The translations under genes were made by a program, and so were the position numbers. A DNA stretch of 16,840 nucleotides from Pullilachnospira_A gallistercoris (GTDB lineage: Bacteria > Bacillota > Clostridia > Lachnospirales > Lachnospiraceae): positions 1 to 16,840 of the forward strand of contig DVHM01000035.1 of assembly GCA_018712125.1 (NCBI GenBank), read 5' to 3'. Positions within the stretch are counted from its first letter, which is position 1. The number at the start of each line of letters is the position of its first letter. Positions 1 to 7,101 of this stretch are shown here, one piece after another. The notes under the pieces were generated by a model. The model saw only the letters and a program-made list of their open reading frames with translations. It ran no database searches and had not been told where the DNA came from.

Positions 1-317
1 ATGGGAAGTTTCAGGTCATCCCCGTAGAATATCTTTTTGAACAATCCGTTGAAAAATCCGAGATACATGTACAGAAGCGTGTAGAGCCCGAGATAATTTC
101 CGGTGGCCATGTCCACGAGAAGGCCACAGAAAAAACCTACCGCCATGCCCTCCTTGCGCCCTCTCATAAAACCGAAGGACGCTGTCAGAATCAACATGAG
201 ATTCGGCGTTACCCCCGCCAGCTGCAGGCGGGAGAAAACTCCGGTCTGGAGAATAAAGCACAGAACCATCAAAAGGGCGATCGTTCCGATGCGTTTTATG
301 ACTGTCTTAATTTCCAT
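1..317 (-). CDS. mreD: MreD, rod-shape-determining membrane protein (3' end cut by window edge)
   Basis: Integral membrane subunit of the Rod (elongasome) complex that works with MreC and MreB in lateral wall synthesis. I translated it from ATG at 317-315; about 105 codons are open to the window edge with no stop, so the C-terminus is missing (the family is usually about 160-175 residues). It begins MEIKTVIKRIGTIALLMVLC, then has hydrophobic stretches near residues 9-25 and 35-50 and around GFFCGLLVDMATGNYLGLYT; the acidic residue in the G-L-x-x-D motif is typical of MreD. The start lies inside the end of mreC (11-bp overlap), with a G-rich SD-like run only a few bases upstream, so translation is probably coupled to mreC. 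Function is inferred from hydrophobicity, this motif and position directly after mreC. Confidence 0.88.
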   Translation of the reverse strand, partial: MEIKTVIKRIGTIALLMVLCFILQTGVFSRLQLAGVTPNLMLILTASFGFMRGRKEGMAVGFFCGLLVDMATGNYLGLYTLLYMYLGFFNGLFKKIFYGDDLKLP

Positions 318-1170
318 TGTCCCCCACATCCTTTACCTGAGTGATAATCAGCACGTCCTGCAGATGTTTGAAATCCACTACCGGCGTCAGGGTTCCGGAT
401 TTGGTAAGATCGTTGGAATCCGTAGTCATAGTGGTTATATATCCGATCAGGATACCCGGAAGATACTTGTCACTGATATTGGAGGTAACGATGGCATCCC
501 CCACAGAAACCGCGTTCTGGGTGTCTTCGAGGTCGGAGAAACGAACCGTGTTGCTCTCTGTCATGGAGGACAGGGAGCCGGATACGATACAATGATCCCA
601 GGAGGTGTTGGTCATCCCGCTGATGTTGGTAGTGTCGTTGATGACGGTGCGGACAACCGAGTAGGTTGCCTGAACGTCGGTAACAATTCCCACAAGGCCG
701 CCTCCGGCAATCACGTTCATATCCTCCCGGATGCCGTCGTCGGAACCCTTGTCGATGGTAAACGTGTCAAACCAGTTGCTGGCGCCCCGTCCGATGACCC
801 GTGCGCCCGTGGTCTCGTAATTCATATAGGACTGATCCAGCTGATACAGTTCCTGGAGAGTTTCCAGTTCCTCCTGCTGAAGCCTGGTATTGTTCAGCTG
901 CACCGAGAGATCTTCCACCTGCTGGCGCAGTTTTTCGTTCTCTGCCAGCAACTCCTCTCTGGTCTGTGCATCCTCATTGCTGATGGAGATGCTGCTCCCT
1001 ACATAGTCCAGCCCCCGCTGCATCGGTACAAAGATGTAGCTGGAAATCAGCTGGAGAGGTCCGCCCGAGAAGCCGGTAACATAGCTGGTAAACAGCAGCA
1101 TAATACAGAAAATCGTCAGTATTACCAGCAGATACTTACTTGGGATGCCGGCATTTCTTCTTCGCTTCAT
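307..1170 (-). CDS. mreC: MreC, rod-shape-determining protein
   Basis: Bitopic membrane protein that links cytoplasmic MreB to extracytoplasmic wall synthases of the elongation complex. The 287-residue product has a basic N-terminus (MKRRR), one membrane segment at about 13-34, a charged coiled coil at about 68-110 (EELLAENEKLRQQVEDL), then the beta-barrel MreC core beginning at ARVIGRGASNWFDTFTIDKG, followed by GLVGIVTDV, all characteristic of the family. Length is normal. The ATG at 1170 has an AAAGGGG ribosome binding site 7 bases upstream and follows the mreB homologue by 12 bp; the 3' end overlaps mreD by 11 bp. Order and spacing indicate co-transcription and co-translation with mreB and mreD. 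Confidence 0.96.
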   Translation of the reverse strand: MKRRRNAGIPSKYLLVILTIFCIMLLFTSYVTGFSGGPLQLISSYIFVPMQRGLDYVGSSISISNEDAQTREELLAENEKLRQQVEDLSVQLNNTRLQQEELETLQELYQLDQSYMNYETTGARVIGRGASNWFDTFTIDKGSDDGIREDMNVIAGGGLVGIVTDVQATYSVVRTVINDTTNISGMTNTSWDHCIVSGSLSSMTESNTVRFSDLEDTQNAVSVGDAIVTSNISDKYLPGILIGYITTMTTDSNDLTKSGTLTPVVDFKHLQDVLIITQVKDVGDNGN

Positions 1171-1182
1171 ATTCTGCCCCTT

Positions 1183-2199
1183 TTATTTGAATATCCTTGC
1201 CTTTGGTGTGTAGCCGAAACGTCTGTACTTCTCATCCGAGAGCACCAGATGCAGGCCGTAGGCCGCTGAGACATCCGCGTTCTCAGCAACTTTAACAGAA
1301 ATATTTGTCACTTCTGTGAACAGATCCGCCAGATCGATGATTTTGGAACTTCCGCCGGTGAGATAAATGCCGGAATATACAATATCCTTGGCCAGTTCCG
1401 GCGGTACCTTCTCGAGAATCAGGCGGATGGAGGTACACAGACTGTTCAGATCATCCTTGATAGCCTCGTAGATCATGGAAGAGCTGATCTCCATCTCGAT
1501 GGGAAGACCGCTGACAATATCCCGCCCCACCACTTTCATGGTCTGTTCCTGCTGGGGCATGCGGGCGGAACCGATGTGTTCCTTCAGCTGCTTGGCGGTC
1601 TTTCTTCCGATGACCAGGCTGTGATTTCTCTTGAGATAGGTAACGATATCGTCATCCAGCTGATTTCCTCCGAAGGGGAGCAGATTGCTGAGCACCAGTC
1701 CGCCGAGGGAGATCACGGAGATTTCCGTGGTGTCAGCCCCGATATCCACGATCATGACGCCGGTGGGTTCGGTAATATCCAGTCCCATGCCGAGGGCATC
1801 CGCCAGGGGTTTCTCGCAGAGAGTCACGCTGCGGAATTTGATTTTCGATTTCATAAACATGTCGGAAAACGCCTTCTTCTCCACCTCGGTAATGTCGGTG
1901 GGGACGGTCGTGACAATGTCGGCGCCCTTCAGCTTCGCGTGAAGCAGTTCCTCCAAAGCGGTAAACAGCATGGTCTGCATGTTGTCAAAATCGGCGATGA
2001 CGCCGCCGACGATGGGGAAGGAAACCTCGATGGATTCCGGCGCTTTCTCGTACATGGAATAGGCGTCATCCCCGTAGGCGTACATCTGGTCTTTCTCCAC
2101 AATGGCGATGGCGTTTTTGATTCGCGTGACCTCGCCTGTGGATTTATTGTAAATCTTCAGGTTTCGTGTTCCTAGATCGATTCCGTATGCGTTACTCAT
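1183..2199 (-). CDS. mreB: MreB/Mbl-family bacterial actin, divergent nucleotide loops
   Basis: Actin-like ATPase that forms membrane-bound filaments steering cell-wall elongation. The 338-residue length is normal. Visible family motifs: phosphate-1 GIDLGTRN (6-13), GVIADFD (66-72), VPTDITEVEKKAF (99-111), E-K-P-L-A-D-A-L-G (129-137), PTGVMIVDIGADTTEISVIS (about 145-164), SLGG, GGNQLDDDI and LVIGRKTAKQLKEHIGSA. The phosphate-2 loop reads DIGADTTE where MreB normally has DIGGGTTE, and the adenosine loop reads LTGGSSKI rather than TGGGAxL. The C-terminus carries a basic tail (about 323-338). The ATG at 2199 has an AAAGGAG ribosome binding site (CTCCTTT at 2207-2213 on the plus strand), 7 bases away. 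It lies between radC and mreC, the normal mreB position. It may be the only MreB or one of several MreB/Mbl paralogues; the rest of the genome would be needed to tell. Confidence 0.9.
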   Translation of the reverse strand: MSNAYGIDLGTRNLKIYNKSTGEVTRIKNAIAIVEKDQMYAYGDDAYSMYEKAPESIEVSFPIVGGVIADFDNMQTMLFTALEELLHAKLKGADIVTTVPTDITEVEKKAFSDMFMKSKIKFRSVTLCEKPLADALGMGLDITEPTGVMIVDIGADTTEISVISLGGLVLSNLLPFGGNQLDDDIVTYLKRNHSLVIGRKTAKQLKEHIGSARMPQQEQTMKVVGRDIVSGLPIEMEISSSMIYEAIKDDLNSLCTSIRLILEKVPPELAKDIVYSGIYLTGGSSKIIDLADLFTEVTNISVKVAENADVSAAYGLHLVLSDEKYRRFGYTPKARIFK

Positions 2200-2206
2200 T
2201 TGCGTG

Positions 2207-2230
2207 CTCCTTTCGGTTATTCCAATAACC
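2207..2230 (-). promoter_or_regulatory. radC/mreB junction hairpin next to the mreB ribosome binding site
   Basis: A perfect inverted repeat GGTTATTCCAATAACC spans 2215-2230 and includes the last codons and the TAA stop (2217-2219) of radC. In the transcript it can form a 6-bp stem with a 4-base loop, ending only one base before the GAAAGGAG ribosome binding site of mreB. No U-run follows, so it is not an intrinsic terminator. Inference: a ribosome finishing radC would unfold it, so it could couple mreB translation to radC translation. The structure is small and may be chance. Confidence 0.4.
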
Positions 2231-2864
2231 TTTTCTCTTTAAAACTATAATAACAATGATCTCCGATAATAATATGGTCTGTCAGAGAAACATTCATAAT
2301 CTTGCCCGCCTCGGCCACCCGGCCGGTAATATCGAGATCTTCTCTGCTGGGAGCCGGATCTCCACTGGGATGATTATGTAGCAGGATCACATGGGCGGCA
2401 TTTGCCCGCAGCGCGGAGCGGAAAATCTCCCGCACAGAGACAATCGACGCGCAGTCCGATCCGACAGAGTGTACCTCATCCGCGATAAAGCGGTATTTCT
2501 GATCGAAAAACGCCGCTACCACCATCTCTTTTGTCCGGTGGCACAGAAACTCCATATAGTAGGATGCCACCGTCTCTGAATCCGTCATGGACATGCCCGG
2601 AAAGCGTACAGACCGGGTCAGTCTGCCGGAAAGTTCCACGAAAGCCTTCAGGGCTGCCGCAGTTTGCTGGTCAAAGCCGAAAAGTTTTACGAGTTCCCCC
2701 TGATTCAGGGAGATGAGGTTTAACATGCCCTGCCGCCGGTAGGAAAACAGCCGCTGCAGTTTTTCCTCCAGAGAGAGGTCTCCGCTCTGACCGAGAAGCG
2801 TGGAAAACAGAGCGCCGCTGCTTATGTTCTCCGCAGATGTCTGAAATTGTGTCTGTTGATACAT
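2217..2864 (-). CDS. radC: RadC-family JAB/MPN domain protein
   Basis: Member of the RadC (UPF0758) family with a JAMM metallo-isopeptidase-like fold; the historical DNA-repair role is not well supported and the true function is unclear. The 215-residue product has a helical, helix-hairpin-helix-like N-terminus (about 30-80) and a C-terminal JAB domain. The zinc motif is complete: H163-N-H165-P-S-G-D followed by D176 (LLHNHPSGDPAPSREDLDI), with a candidate catalytic Glu at 113 (KEMVVAAFFD) and the end motif DHIIIGDHCYYSFKE. The N-terminal region is shortened and diverged compared with the usual R-E-R-L-x-x-x-G start. The ATG at 2864 has AAAGGA about 5 bases upstream. It heads the radC-mreBCD cluster, an order shared with Bacillus subtilis. 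Confidence 0.95.
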   Translation of the reverse strand: MYQQTQFQTSAENISSGALFSTLLGQSGDLSLEEKLQRLFSYRRQGMLNLISLNQGELVKLFGFDQQTAAALKAFVELSGRLTRSVRFPGMSMTDSETVASYYMEFLCHRTKEMVVAAFFDQKYRFIADEVHSVGSDCASIVSVREIFRSALRANAAHVILLHNHPSGDPAPSREDLDITGRVAEAGKIMNVSLTDHIIIGDHCYYSFKEKRLLE

Positions 2865-2922
2865 AGCGTCCTTTCACTCTCTTCTTTCAGGATGCATATT
2901 CTCAAACAAAATCATTCAAATA

Positions 2923-2951
2923 ATTCTAACATAAATCAGTAGCCTTAACAA
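2923..2951 (-). promoter_or_regulatory. Predicted sigma-A promoter of radC-mreBCD
   Basis: Read on the minus strand: -35 TTGTTA (2946-2951), a 17-bp spacer, and an extended -10 TG-T-TAGAAT (hexamer at 2923-2928). The spacing is ideal, the -10 matches TATAAT in 5 of 6 positions and the -35 matches TTGACA in 4 of 6. The -10 covers the TAG stop codon (2926-2928) of the upstream PLP-enzyme gene. A start near 2916 would leave a leader of about 50 nt before radC. The surrounding 60 bp is distinctly AT-rich compared with the genes. Predicted by eye only. Confidence 0.6.
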
Positions 2952-4230
2952 GGTTTGCGTCACAAAGTTTTTGGAGAGAACACAAAATTCCAAGTTTCGC
3001 GTGGTACCAGGTCAGACCGCCCTGGAAGTAGGCTGTGTAGGGCGGGCGCAGGGGTCCGTCGGCGCTCAATTCGATGGAGGAACCCTGGACAAAGGCTCCC
3101 GCCGCCATGATGACCTGATCGTCGTATCCCGGCATATCCCAGGGAACCGGAGCCACGTAGCTGTCCACCGGGGCCGCTGCCTGAATTCCCTGACAGAAGG
3201 CGATCAGCCCTTCCGGCTTTCCGAAGGAGACTGCCTGTATGATGTCGTAACGGGGTTCCGTGGCGTTGGGGACCACGGGAAATCCCAGACGCTCGTAAAT
3301 ATTGGCCGCGAAGATCGCGCCCTTTAAGGCGCCGTTTACCACTGTGGGGGCCAGAAACAGTCCCTGATAAAAGGAGGGGAGAACATGTAAGCTGGCGCCT
3401 ACCTCCCGTCCGAGTCCCGGGGAAGTCAGACGACATGCGGCGTTGTCGATGCACTCCTGTTTTCCGACGATATAGCCGCCGATGGGCGCAAGTCCCCCTC
3501 CCGGATTTTTGATCAGAGAGCCGACGATCATATCAGCGCCGGCCTCCAACGGCTCCGTTGTCTGCACAAATTCCCCGTAGCAGTTGTCCACCATGCAGAT
3601 CACATCCGGTTTCACGCTCTTCACAAAGGCGATCAGCTCGCCGATCCGCTCCACCGAAAGAGTTGGCCGGGAGGCGTACCCCTTGGAGCGCTGGATGGTG
3701 ACCAGACGGGTCCGCTCATTGATGGCTTTTCGAATGTTCTCGTAGTCGAAAGAGCCGTCTTCCAGAAGATCCACCTGGGCGTAGGTAATCCCGTACTCTG
3801 CCAGGGATCCCCGGGAGGGGCGGATGCCGATGACTTCCTCCAGCGTGTCGTAGGGTTTTCCCACCGGCGATAAGAGCTCGTCTCCCGGGCGCAGATTGGA
3901 CATCAGGGCCAGCGCCAGCGCGTGGGTACCGCAGGTAATCTGCGGCCTGACCAGAGCGGCTTCGCCCCGGAAACAGTCCGCGTAGACTTTCTCCAGCGTA
4001 TCCCGCCCGAAATCATCGTATCCGTATCCTGTGGTGCCGGAAAGGCACTCGGCGTTAACCCTGTTTTTCTGCATGGCGTTGATCACCTTCCACTGGTTGT
4101 ACTCCGCCGTCTGATCCAGCGCGTCAAAACGCTCCTTCAGCAGTGCCTCGATCTTTCTGCCGTAGGCTGCCACCTCCGGGGAAATCCCGAAGTCCCGGTA
4201 CATACGGTCCATTTCCTGTGCTGTATTCAT
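2926..4230 (-). CDS. PLP-dependent methionine gamma-lyase-like protein ('aluminium resistance' family)
   Basis: Fold-type I PLP enzyme of the cystathionine beta-lyase / methionine gamma-lyase-like family (Pfam Met_gamma_lyase, B. subtilis YnbB-like), often annotated as an aluminium resistance protein; its substrate is not firmly established. The 434 residues include a helical N-terminal part, AECLSGTTGYGYDDFGRDTLE (about 60-80), PQITCGTHALALAL (96-109; G101-T-H in the usual cofactor-phosphate region), MVDNCYGEF (213-221; D215 is the likely PLP pyridine-N aspartate), and SLIKNPGGGLAPIGGYIVG (238-256) with K241 as the likely Schiff-base lysine. The end, PPYTAYFQGGLTWYHAKLG, is typical. Its ATG (4230) overlaps the miaA stop as ATGA, so the two are translationally coupled. 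A role in sulfur amino-acid breakdown is plausible but inferred. Confidence 0.9.
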   Translation of the reverse strand: MNTAQEMDRMYRDFGISPEVAAYGRKIEALLKERFDALDQTAEYNQWKVINAMQKNRVNAECLSGTTGYGYDDFGRDTLEKVYADCFRGEAALVRPQITCGTHALALALMSNLRPGDELLSPVGKPYDTLEEVIGIRPSRGSLAEYGITYAQVDLLEDGSFDYENIRKAINERTRLVTIQRSKGYASRPTLSVERIGELIAFVKSVKPDVICMVDNCYGEFVQTTEPLEAGADMIVGSLIKNPGGGLAPIGGYIVGKQECIDNAACRLTSPGLGREVGASLHVLPSFYQGLFLAPTVVNGALKGAIFAANIYERLGFPVVPNATEPRYDIIQAVSFGKPEGLIAFCQGIQAAAPVDSYVAPVPWDMPGYDDQVIMAAGAFVQGSSIELSADGPLRPPYTAYFQGGLTWYHAKLGILCSLQKLCDANLVKATDLC

Positions 4231-5183
4231 TTTCTGTATATTCCTCCATCCTCTAAAACCTGTTTCATGTATGCCAGAATTTTTTCCTCATCTCCGTCGA
4301 AGGCGGTTCGGTCAATCCAGACCACATCCCGTTCCCTGCGAAACCAGGTGAGCTGCCGCTTGGCGAAGTGGCGGGTGTCCCGCTTGATACGGTAGACGGC
4401 CTCCTCCAGAGAGATTTTGCCGTCCAGGAAGTCCAGAATCTCCTTGTAGCCGAGTCCCTGCATGGATACCATATCCCGTCTGCAGCCCATCTCCCGCAGC
4501 CGGCGCACCTCATCCACAAGGCCGTTCTGCATCATTTTGTCCACTCTGCGGTCAATGCGGTCGTAGAGTTTTTGCCGGTCATCCGTCAGGACAAAATATA
4601 CGAAACGATAGGGGGATGTGCGCTGCCTCTGCTGCGCGTTGTGTTCCGACAGCCGCTGTCCGGTGGTGTGGTGAAATTCCAGCGCGCGGATTACGCGTTT
4701 CCGGTTATTTTCGTGGATCATCCCTGCGGATTCCGGATCTGCCTGGGCGAGTAGGCCATGCAGATACCCGTTGCCCTTCTCGTCGGCCAGCTTCTCCAGT
4801 TGACCGCGGTACGCCTCGTCGGTTTCTTCCGTGAAGTCGATATCATAGAGCAGCGCCTGAATGTAAAATCCGGTTCCGCCCACAACGATGGGAATATGGT
4901 TTCTGGCGCAAATCGCTTCCGCGGCGGTCTTTGCCATCTCCTGGAACCGCACCACGTGAAATTCCTCCCATGGATCCAGCACATCGATGAGATGGTGTGG
5001 AATACCATCCATCTCATCCGGCGTGATTTTTGCGGATCCGATATCCATATGGCGGTAGACCTGCATGGAGTCCGCGGAGATGATCTCGCCGGACAACATG
5101 TTCGCCAGGGCGATGGACAGGTGGGTTTTGCCCGCCGCTGTGGGGCCGGTCAGAATGACCAGCGGTCTCTTTTCTTCACTCAT
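4227..5183 (-). CDS. miaA: MiaA, tRNA dimethylallyltransferase
   Basis: Transfers the dimethylallyl group of DMAPP to N6 of A37 in tRNAs reading UNN codons, improving decoding. The 318-residue product is of normal length. Motifs: P-loop GPTAAGKT (13-20), SADSMQVYRHMDIGSAK (36-52) with the DSMQVY substrate-binding stretch, GIPHHLIDVLDP (60-71), VVGGTGFYIQALL (100-112), RKRVIRALE (161-169), MQGLGYKE (241-248) and RDTRHFAKRQLTWFR (268-282). The start at 5183 gives the standard N-terminus and lies 1 bp after the mutL stop; the 3' end overlaps the PLP-enzyme gene by 4 bp. The mutL-miaA order is widely conserved, but hfq, which often follows miaA, is not present here. Confidence 0.97.
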   Translation of the reverse strand: MSEEKRPLVILTGPTAAGKTHLSIALANMLSGEIISADSMQVYRHMDIGSAKITPDEMDGIPHHLIDVLDPWEEFHVVRFQEMAKTAAEAICARNHIPIVVGGTGFYIQALLYDIDFTEETDEAYRGQLEKLADEKGNGYLHGLLAQADPESAGMIHENNRKRVIRALEFHHTTGQRLSEHNAQQRQRTSPYRFVYFVLTDDRQKLYDRIDRRVDKMMQNGLVDEVRRLREMGCRRDMVSMQGLGYKEILDFLDGKISLEEAVYRIKRDTRHFAKRQLTWFRRERDVVWIDRTAFDGDEEKILAYMKQVLEDGGIYRK

Positions 5184-5184
5184 A

Positions 5185-7101
5185 TCACGCGATCCTCTTG
5201 AATTTCTTCTCCAGTTCCTGCCGGGTCATGGAGATGATGGTAGGTCTCCCGTGGGGACAATGATAGGGATTGTCCAGGGAGAGAAGTTCCGTGATCAGTT
5301 CTTCGATCTCCGGCCGGGAGAGGTGCTGGTTACCCTTTACCGCCGCCTTGCAGGACATGGAAGCCACCCGCTCCATGATCATCTCATAGGATTCCCTTAC
5401 CTTGATGCCGGAGCACTCGGACAGGACGTCTAAAAACAGCTGTTTCGGATCCAGGGAGAACAGGTTGCCGGGGACGCCGCAGATGGCGTACTCCCTTCCG
5501 CCGAATTCCGAGAGTTCAAACCCCATCTCCTCCAACGCTCCGCGACAGTTTTCAAGGGTCTCCTCCTCCTGGGCGGACAGCGTCACAACAATGGGAGGGC
5601 TGACCATCTGGGTGGTCATTTCCTTATCCTTCAAAAGTTTCATGGTCCGCTCGTAGAGAATTTTCTCATGAGCCGCGTGCTGATCAATAATGTAGAGCTT
5701 CTGCTCGAATTCCACCAGCCAGTAAGTGCCGAAAACCTGTCCGATGATCCGGTGGTTTCTGGCGCTTTTTGCGGAGAGAAACAATTCTTCCTGCACATAG
5801 TCAGCCGCTGCATTGCCGTCATGCTCCCGCACCATGACGGGGCCTTCGCTGTCGGCGGCCTTCTTCTGATAAAACTCCCGATATTGAGGTTCATAGGGGG
5901 AATCTTTATGGACAGACGCCGCAATCTCCTCCTTCAGAGCCTGCAGACGGGATCTTTCAAAGGGCTCCGGTCCCCTCTCGGGCTTCTCAGGCTTTTTCGG
6001 TGCTTTCAGCTCTTCCGGCTCTTCTGGCGCTTTCGGGATTTTGGTATCCGCTTTTGGCACCGGCGCCGGTTCGGAGGGCTCGGAGATCTCCACCTGAGCG
6101 ATGTCCTCTCTCCGGGAAAGTCTGTGGGCCACAAGAAGGCAGAGGGCCTCCGCTACCGCCGGCCCGTCCTCGATACGCACCTCCTGTTTGGTGGGATGGA
6201 CATTGACATCGATACCGCCCGGGGCGAAGTTCAGATGGAGCGCGCAGAAGGGATATTGATGCTGCATCAGAAATCCGTGATAGCCGTCCTCCAGACTCCT
6301 GGAGAGAAGCGCGCTCTTCACGTAGCGCCCGCCGATAAAAAAGTGTTCAAAGCTGCGGTTTCCTCTGGCCAGAGCGGAAGTGCCGATAAATCCCCTGATG
6401 GAAAAGTCATCGGAGTCCAGCGCCACATCCAGCACATTGGCCGCAATCTGGCGTCCGAACACCTGGTAAATCACATCCCTGAGGTTCCCGCTTCCGGAAG
6501 TGGCCAGCTTCTCCTGCCCCTGATTGATGAAGCGGAAAGCGATTTCCGGGTGGGAAAGGGCCATGTGCTGCATCAGCTCAAAGACGTAGGTTCCCTCCGT
6601 GTGGTTGGATTTGAGAAACTTCCTCCGGGCCGGTGTGTTGTAGAAGAGCTGCCGCACAAAAAAGGTAGATCCGTCCGGCGCGCCGATCTCCTCCATGGAG
6701 ACCTCGCGGCCGCCCTCGATCACATAGCTGGTGCCCAGCATCTGATCCGCCGGTTTTGTGATCAGCTCCACATGGGCCACGGCGGCGATGCTGGAGAGAG
6801 CCTCCCCGCGAAACCCCAGAGAGGTAACCCCGGCCAGATCCGCGGCGGAGGTTATCTTGCTGGTGGAATGGCGCAGAAAAGCAAGGGGAACCTGATCCTT
6901 TCGAATACCGGAGCCGTTGTCCGTAATGCGGATCAGTGTGCTGCCCCCGTCCTTGATCTCCACGGTAATGGCGGTGGCGCCGGCGTCTATGGCGTTTTCC
7001 ACCAGCTCCTTCGCCACGGAGCTGGGGCGCTCCACCACCTCTCCCGCCGCGATCTTGTCGATTGTTTCCTGACTCAGTACCTGAATATTGCTTGTCACCA
7101 T
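5185..7101 (-). CDS. mutL: MutL, DNA mismatch repair endonuclease
   Basis: Couples mismatch recognition by MutS to strand removal. The 638-residue product has an N-terminal GHKL ATPase: KIAAGEVVERPSSVAKELVE (16-35), E35/N36 of the N-box, DNGSGI (61-66), HSTSKI (78-83) and LGFRGEALSSI (95-105), then GGIDVNVHPTKQEVR (295-309). A Pro/Glu/Lys-rich disordered linker (about 340-385) leads to the C-terminal dimerisation domain, which carries the endonuclease motif DQHAAHEKILYE (473-484), SCKAAVKG (583-590) and CPHGRP (615-620). This makes it a nicking MutL, as expected in organisms without MutH/Dam strand discrimination. The ATG at 7101 lies within the last codons of mutS (7-bp overlap), with GTGAGG as a modest SD-like site; translation coupling to mutS is likely. 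Confidence 0.98.
   Translation of the reverse strand: MVTSNIQVLSQETIDKIAAGEVVERPSSVAKELVENAIDAGATAITVEIKDGGSTLIRITDNGSGIRKDQVPLAFLRHSTSKITSAADLAGVTSLGFRGEALSSIAAVAHVELITKPADQMLGTSYVIEGGREVSMEEIGAPDGSTFFVRQLFYNTPARRKFLKSNHTEGTYVFELMQHMALSHPEIAFRFINQGQEKLATSGSGNLRDVIYQVFGRQIAANVLDVALDSDDFSIRGFIGTSALARGNRSFEHFFIGGRYVKSALLSRSLEDGYHGFLMQHQYPFCALHLNFAPGGIDVNVHPTKQEVRIEDGPAVAEALCLLVAHRLSRREDIAQVEISEPSEPAPVPKADTKIPKAPEEPEELKAPKKPEKPERGPEPFERSRLQALKEEIAASVHKDSPYEPQYREFYQKKAADSEGPVMVREHDGNAAADYVQEELFLSAKSARNHRIIGQVFGTYWLVEFEQKLYIIDQHAAHEKILYERTMKLLKDKEMTTQMVSPPIVVTLSAQEEETLENCRGALEEMGFELSEFGGREYAICGVPGNLFSLDPKQLFLDVLSECSGIKVRESYEMIMERVASMSCKAAVKGNQHLSRPEIEELITELLSLDNPYHCPHGRPTIISMTRQELEKKFKRIA

Noticed and set aside
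103..1269. A 388-codon open frame on the plus strand opposite mreC and the end of mreB
   Set aside because: It is antisense to clearly conserved genes, has no family motif and arises from codon composition of the minus-strand genes.
2891..2920. Alternative radC promoter (TTGAAT with TATGCA)
   Set aside because: The spacing is only about 15 bp and the -10 is weak; the TTGTTA/TAGAAT pair a little upstream is much better.
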